Positions 60,801 through 64,000 of a stretch of DNA of 64,000 bases are shown here, piece by piece (the stretch's first letter is position 1; each line of letters opens with the position of its first letter). The notes under the pieces were generated by a model, which was not told the DNA's origin, did no database searches, and saw only the letters and a list, made by a program, of their open reading frames with translations. The position numbers and the translations under genes were made by a program. The stretch covers positions 1-64,000 of IMG/VR virus record IMGVR_UViG_3300023202_000068. The stretch is one strand, 5' to 3'. This DNA comes from a virus.

Positions 60801-61030
60801 TGTGTATAATTTGCATAGAAATGGCTAAACAGAGAATGACAATACCAGAGGCTGAGGGAAACGTCGGCGAGGTAGTTGTTACAAAGTCATTCGGTGAGCA
60901 GTTTGAAGAGCAGCACGCACGTGACTTGAAAGATGCATTGACAGACTTAGATATTGATAAACTAGACAAGGTAATAAAGGAAGGGATAGAAGAAGATGAA
61001 CAAAACACTAAAGATGGCTCAAGAGGCTAA
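60800..61030 (+). CDS. hypothetical protein
   Basis: A 76-residue acidic helical protein starting MCIICIEMAK; AAGGAGAAGGGG site. Overlaps the Fis-like gene by 35 bp. Unrecognised. Confidence 0.55.
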   Translation: MCIICIEMAKQRMTIPEAEGNVGEVVVTKSFGEQFEEQHARDLKDALTDLDIDKLDKVIKEGIEEDEQNTKDGSRG

Positions 61031-61187
61031 CAGTAGAGGAATTATCCCACTAGCAATGGTGGAAAAAGAAGAGATCGAGTATGCACTCCTGGTATATAAG
61101 GGTAATAAGACCTTGGCAGCCAGAGCACTAGGTATTGGTCGAGCTACGATCTATAGAAAAATTAAAGAGCACAAGATCACACTATGA
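60996..61187 (+). CDS. Fis/NtrC-type HTH DNA-binding protein
   Basis: A 63-residue protein ending in the HTH_8 signature: ALLVYKGNKTLAARALGIG, then RATIYRKIKEHKI. This is the Fis/NtrC C-terminal helix-turn-helix, found in small phage regulators and nucleoid-binding proteins. It may regulate early promoters or bend DNA. Overlaps neighbours on both sides. Confidence 0.82.
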   Translation: MNKTLKMAQEANSRGIIPLAMVEKEEIEYALLVYKGNKTLAARALGIGRATIYRKIKEHKITL

Positions 61188-61552
61188 AGTTTTGCCCCAA
61201 GTGCAACAAGAATAGGCGAGACACAAGCTTTTATAAGGCTAAGGCTCAGGCTGATGGATTATCCAGCTACTGTAAGGATTGCCTAAACAAGTATCAAAAG
61301 GAAGTAAGAACTCCCAAGCCTAGACCGCGCAAGTATAGTATTAAGAAAGTACGCAATGGATTGTACGCGGTAAGGGAAAAGGGCTGGGCTGTTGAAATGT
61401 TTACAACAATGCAGGAAGCTAAGGATTTTGTATATGGCAAGAAGCCAGAAGAGCCACAAGTGCTAGAGCCGTCTGTAACAGAGCGCGTGCTAGAGGCTTT
61501 AGAGCAAGACGGTGACACCAGCCTAGTCGGAGGACTGGGCATTGATGTGTAG
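61184..61552 (+). CDS. zinc-finger protein like the N-terminal part of HNH nucleases
   Basis: A 122-residue protein. Residues 1-40 (CPKCNKNRRDTSFY, DGLSSYCKDCLNKY) form the CxxC-CxxC finger found at the N-terminus of HNH endonucleases such as 21745-22296 in this window. No HNH follows; the rest (KVRNGLYAVREKGWAVEMF) is unassigned. It may be a DNA-binding remnant or a regulator. Confidence 0.65.
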   Translation: MKFCPKCNKNRRDTSFYKAKAQADGLSSYCKDCLNKYQKEVRTPKPRPRKYSIKKVRNGLYAVREKGWAVEMFTTMQEAKDFVYGKKPEEPQVLEPSVTERVLEALEQDGDTSLVGGLGIDV

Positions 61553-61570
61553 ACAGACATGTGATAGGAT
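61542..61570 (+). promoter_or_regulatory. possible sigma70-like promoter
   Basis: TTGATG (61542), 17-bp spacer, TAGGAT (61565), just before the ATG at 61577. Confidence 0.35.
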
Positions 61571-61576
61571 TAGGGC

Positions 61577-61714
61577 ATGGGAAAAGTAATTAAATTTAAA
61601 CCAAAAGACAGTAAAGAACTTGCCCTAGAGTTGATCAAGAAGGGCGGCAAGCACTTTTTAGAAGGGAAGGCGATGTGGCAAAGGGTTACTACCACAAAAC
61701 AAAAGAAACGATAG
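61577..61714 (+). CDS. small basic protein
   Basis: A 45-residue Lys-rich protein; follows a possible promoter. It overlaps the next gene by 40 bp in another frame. Unrecognised. Confidence 0.45.
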   Translation: MGKVIKFKPKDSKELALELIKKGGKHFLEGKAMWQRVTTTKQKKR

Positions 61715-62040
61715 AGCTTAACCTAGACAAGGTTGTAGTTCGGTCTGTACCTTACAATACGGGTAAGTATGGGATTGTTGAGAAAACCTACACAGGTGAC
61801 TGGTTTGACTGGGACGACGGACCTGTCTTGTTTTACAAAGCTTTAGAAGTGGCTAAACATAGTGTTAGGAAAATCTCTAGAGACGGTGTTTTGATTGACA
61901 CTGATAAGGGCATTCCCATGCACAACATAAGTCACATTGACATTGAACCACCAACACCTTACGTTCTTAAGTTTAGAAAAGTTTACAGCAACTGGTGGGA
62001 GCGCGTGTTCGGTATCTATGAATGGGTGGAAGAGTCGTGA
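61675..62040 (+). CDS. hypothetical protein
   Basis: A 121-residue protein with strand-rich sequence, probable GTG start with GAAGG. Unrecognised. Stop overlaps the next GTG. Confidence 0.55.
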   Translation: MAKGYYHKTKETIELNLDKVVVRSVPYNTGKYGIVEKTYTGDWFDWDDGPVLFYKALEVAKHSVRKISRDGVLIDTDKGIPMHNISHIDIEPPTPYVLKFRKVYSNWWERVFGIYEWVEES

Positions 62041-62336
62041 GTGATTCAAAGATAGATTTTGCAAAACTTAAGGAGTTGCAAGCGTCTGTACCTAAATACA
62101 GGACGTTTATCGTTTTTGATGGTGACCCGATTGAAACAACTGCAAACACAAAAAGGTGTTTAGAACTCCCAAAAGGGGAGAGTCTTACCCCACCTAAGGA
62201 TGGATTTTTAGTTGTAGAAAAGTCAGCTTATAATAAACTGTTAATAGCACTACAAGAAATAGCCAACACCAGACCACACAAAGAAGCAGCACTTGAGATG
62301 AAAAATAAAGCTAAGAAAGTTTTGGAGGAAGCGTGA
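62037..62336 (+). CDS. hypothetical protein
   Basis: A 99-residue protein; GTG start overlapping the previous TGA is preferred to an ATG at 62022. Unrecognised. Confidence 0.52.
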   Translation: MSDSKIDFAKLKELQASVPKYRTFIVFDGDPIETTANTKRCLELPKGESLTPPKDGFLVVEKSAYNKLLIALQEIANTRPHKEAALEMKNKAKKVLEEA

Positions 62337-62500
62337 AATACTTACAGCCTTTTGATTTTATCGTTCCATACCTGCCGTTTGTGGCTGCAGGCTGGATTTA
62401 CGACTATTTTTTCCCTAGCGTTACACTTACAGAGACAATTTGGTTAATAGCAGCGTGGGTGATTGCAGAAAAAGCAAGCGAATACTTGAGGGGCGAGTAG
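62333..62500 (+). CDS. small two-pass membrane protein
   Basis: A 55-residue protein, GTG start with TTGGAGGA; two hydrophobic segments (about 9-30 and 34-46). One of several tiny membrane proteins in this block. Confidence 0.6.
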   Translation: MKYLQPFDFIVPYLPFVAAGWIYDYFFPSVTLTETIWLIAAWVIAEKASEYLRGE

Positions 62501-62745
62501 TGGAGACTGTAAAGTTTATATTAAAGTGTTTGTTTAACAAAAGCCTTGGACCTTTTCTATTTATGATTATAATAGGTTTAAACACACAGGCAGTTCAAGA
62601 CTTTAAAGTTCGCGTTGCCATACTGATGATTGGAATGTTTATAGGTATTGCATTCAGTGATTGGTTAGATAAAGCTGTAGAAATTTCAGAACAAGAAAAA
62701 AAGAAAGCACAGGAAGAGTTGGATGAAAAAAGGCGACAAAGTTAA
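62500..62745 (+). CDS. small membrane protein with coiled-coil tail
   Basis: An 81-residue protein with two membrane segments (about 18-34 and 39-52) and a charged helical tail. GTG start overlaps the previous TAG. Unrecognised; a holin-like shape, but in the early block. Confidence 0.58.
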   Translation: METVKFILKCLFNKSLGPFLFMIIIGLNTQAVQDFKVRVAILMIGMFIGIAFSDWLDKAVEISEQEKKKAQEELDEKRRQS

Positions 62746-62890
62746 GGACCTTAAAACAGGAGAAGTGGCGACAATAGTAGGTGTCAGGGGAGGGCTAATA
62801 TATGTTATGCCTGACTCAGCTTCACACTTTGCAACGCCAGAATGTTGGTATTACAAATGGGTAAAAAAGCTGGAAGGAGCTGGGGAATAG
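62723..62890 (+). CDS. hypothetical small protein
   Basis: A 55-residue beta-type protein (KVKDLKTGEVATIVGVRGGL, a small barrel-like pattern); AGGAAGAG site. Overlaps the previous gene by 23 bp. Confidence 0.58.
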   Translation: MKKGDKVKDLKTGEVATIVGVRGGLIYVMPDSASHFATPECWYYKWVKKLEGAGE

Positions 62891-63024
62891 TTTGCGCTTT
62901 ACAAATTGTAAACTTAATTGTAAACTGAGGTTAGTTTTAATTGTAAATTATTCCGTATTGTGATTAGTATATATACGAATAATTTACAAAAAAAATTAGT
63001 ATATATACGAAGAAAGGATTTTAA
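62891..63024 (+). promoter_or_regulatory. AT-rich regulatory gap with 17-bp direct repeats
   Basis: ATTAGTATATATACGAA occurs at 62963-62979 and 62995-63011, 32 bp apart; several AATTGTAAA/TTTACAA elements precede it. It looks like a promoter-operator region for the terminal cassette. Confidence 0.6.
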
Positions 63025-63297
63025 ATGAAAACAGTAAGAGCTATAGAAGAAAAAGAAAATGAAGGCATGATGGCTCTAATGGGAAAGCGGGTATTAATAA
63101 TGACCGCTGGCTATTTTTACGAGGGCGAGCTTGTCGGTGTAAACGATACCTGTGTAAAGCTTAGTGACCCAAGTATTGTCTACGAGACGGGAAAGTTTTC
63201 TGACAAAACATATGACGATATTCAAAAACTGCACACAAATATCTGGTACGTGCAGACAGGCTTGATTGAGTCATTTGGAGTTTCTAAAAATGATTAA
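63025..63297 (+). CDS. small beta-barrel-like protein of the terminal cassette
   Basis: A 90-residue protein, GKRVLIMTAGYFYEGELVGV, then NDTCVKLSDPSIVYETGKFS, of a form I recall from phage/bacterial gene cassettes together with the next two genes. Possibly Sm-like. AAAGGA site; overlaps the next start by 8 bp. Function unknown. Confidence 0.62.
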   Translation: MKTVRAIEEKENEGMMALMGKRVLIMTAGYFYEGELVGVNDTCVKLSDPSIVYETGKFSDKTYDDIQKLHTNIWYVQTGLIESFGVSKND

Positions 63298-63379
63298 TCA
63301 AAAGTCAATTAGATTGCGATATTGGTCAGAGTCAGGGTCATGGTCAGGGTCAAGGTCATGGTCAAGGTCAAGGTCATGA
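63290..63379 (+). CDS. tiny low-complexity protein (RYWS-GSRS repeats)
   Basis: A 29-residue protein: MINQKSIRLRYW, then alternating Ser with Gly, Arg and Trp from a GGTCAN hexamer repeat. Similar short proteins accompany the neighbours elsewhere. Expression unproven. Confidence 0.5.
   Translation: MINQKSIRLRYWSESGSWSGSRSWSRSRS
63324..63377 (+). repeat. nine-unit GGTCAN hexamer repeat
   Basis: 54 bp of GGTCAN-type units (one AGTCAG variant), coding for the Ser-rich tail of the tiny protein. Confidence 0.85.
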
Positions 63380-63407
63380 GTTTAAATATGCGAAGGAAGG
63401 GTGAGAG

Positions 63408-64000
63408 ATGAAAGCATTTCATAACGACACAGAAGTTAAGAAGAAATATTTAAGTAGAGTTGAGCATCACATCAAGGTAGATAACCTCATTAGAGGCAAA
63501 GGTTGGGATGGTTCGAAAGGCTGTGCTGTCGGTTGTACATTAGAAAAGTATGATCATAAAGCTTATGAGACTGAGCTTGGTATACCGGAGTGGCTTGCAA
63601 GAGTTGAGGACGCGCTTTTTGAGGGCATGAACTTAGAGAAATCTAAGACTTTTCCTAAAGAGTTTTTAGAATCTATAAATCCAGGTTCTGACTTAGATAA
63701 AATTAAAGCACCGTTTTTAATTATGGTTCTTAGAAGAAGTTTAGAGCATTTTGATCATGAAAAGTATCCTGATATATACCAAGCGGTCCAATCGGTGATT
63801 GATTTATACGAAATTGGAGAAGCGCCTCCCAATCAATTCCAGGCAGCAGAGGCAGCAGCAGAGGCAGCATGGGCAGCAGAGGCAGCAGAGGCAGCAAGGG
63901 CAGAGTCGGTATGGGCAGCAGGGGCAGCAGCAGAGGCAGCAGCAGGGGCAGCAGCAAGGGCAGCAGCAGAGGCAGCAGCAGGGGCAGCAGCAAGGGCAGC
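63408..64000 (+). CDS. MKAFHND-type protein with Ala-rich repeat tail, partial
   Basis: At least 197 residues, cut by the window end. Residues 1-140 are a helical domain (MKAFHNDTEVKKKYL, GCAVGCTLEKYDH, ETELGIPEWLARVEDALFEG) of a family seen in phage and bacterial genomes. The tail, from about 145, is Ala repeats with Glu, Trp, Arg and Gly. Function unknown. AAGGGTGAGAG site. Confidence 0.75.
   Translation, partial: MKAFHNDTEVKKKYLSRVEHHIKVDNLIRGKGWDGSKGCAVGCTLEKYDHKAYETELGIPEWLARVEDALFEGMNLEKSKTFPKEFLESINPGSDLDKIKAPFLIMVLRRSLEHFDHEKYPDIYQAVQSVIDLYEIGEAPPNQFQAAEAAAEAAWAAEAAEAARAESVWAAGAAAEAAAGAAARAAAEAAAGAAARA
63838..64000 (+). repeat. GCAGCAGAG/GCAGCAGGG-type repeat tract
   Basis: Imperfect repeat of GCA codons with GAG, GGG, AGG or TGG interruptions, still running at the window end. 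Confidence 0.85.

Overview
The window is part of a large, AT-rich, lytic-type tailed bacteriophage genome with a contractile tail. It encodes a large terminase, portal, MuF-like head protein, major capsid protein, prohead protease, tail sheath and tail tube. T4-like replication and recombination genes (gp46/gp47-like nuclease pair, UvsW-like helicase) and its own GroES/GroEL-type chaperonin pair and sigma factor point to a big genome (jumbo or near-jumbo). The host cannot be read from the sequence. A probable spanin-like lysis cassette hints at a Gram-negative host, but this is weak. I see no tRNA, integrase or CRISPR array. The window cuts a gene at each end, and no tape measure or baseplate gene is visible.

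Layout. (1) 1-8.5 kb, mostly minus strand: gp46/gp47-like nuclease, zinc ribbon protein, dCMP deaminase, GroES-like cochaperonin, a sigma factor that ends before region 4.2, two SF2 helicases, and one plus-strand M15 peptidase. (2) 8.5-21.5 kb, minus strand: MuF-like protein, portal, terminase, GroEL-like chaperonin, metallophosphoesterase, AAA+ ATPase, major capsid protein with an inserted Ig/FN3-like domain, scaffold-like protein. (3) 21.7-27.5 kb: HNH endonuclease, a multidomain prohead protease, NUDIX hydrolase, small genes and a dTMP kinase-like gene. (4) 27.6-52 kb, plus strand: virion genes, including a 1598-residue polyprotein-like gene, an acidic protein with an N-terminal cyclase/mCpol-like domain and an apparent programmed -1 frameshift, neck proteins, sheath, tube, fibre-like proteins and a YiiX-like peptidase. 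(5) 52-54.3 kb, minus strand: probable lysis cassette and two genes next to an iteron array. (6) 54.35-54.58 kb: a divergent, origin-like region with 11-bp iterons. (7) 54.6-64 kb, plus strand: many short, tightly overlapping early-type genes, ending in a low-complexity cassette.

How the parts may work together. An 8-bp motif, AATCTTTA, recurs just upstream of late/structural genes (nine plus-strand sites and one minus-strand site). I infer a phage late promoter element, perhaps read by the region-4-less sigma. Host-type promoters drive the outer regions: a TTGCAA family with a palindrome over the -35, and an extended -10 family (TGTGGTATWAT). At four minus-strand genes the -10 lies exactly 6 nt before the ATG, predicting leaderless mRNAs. 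Several virion proteins share a short K-S-E motif. In the giant polyprotein it falls at domain boundaries, which suggests cleavage by the prohead protease and delivery of several effector domains (ADP-ribosyltransferase, GNAT, a transglycosylase-like domain) with the virion.
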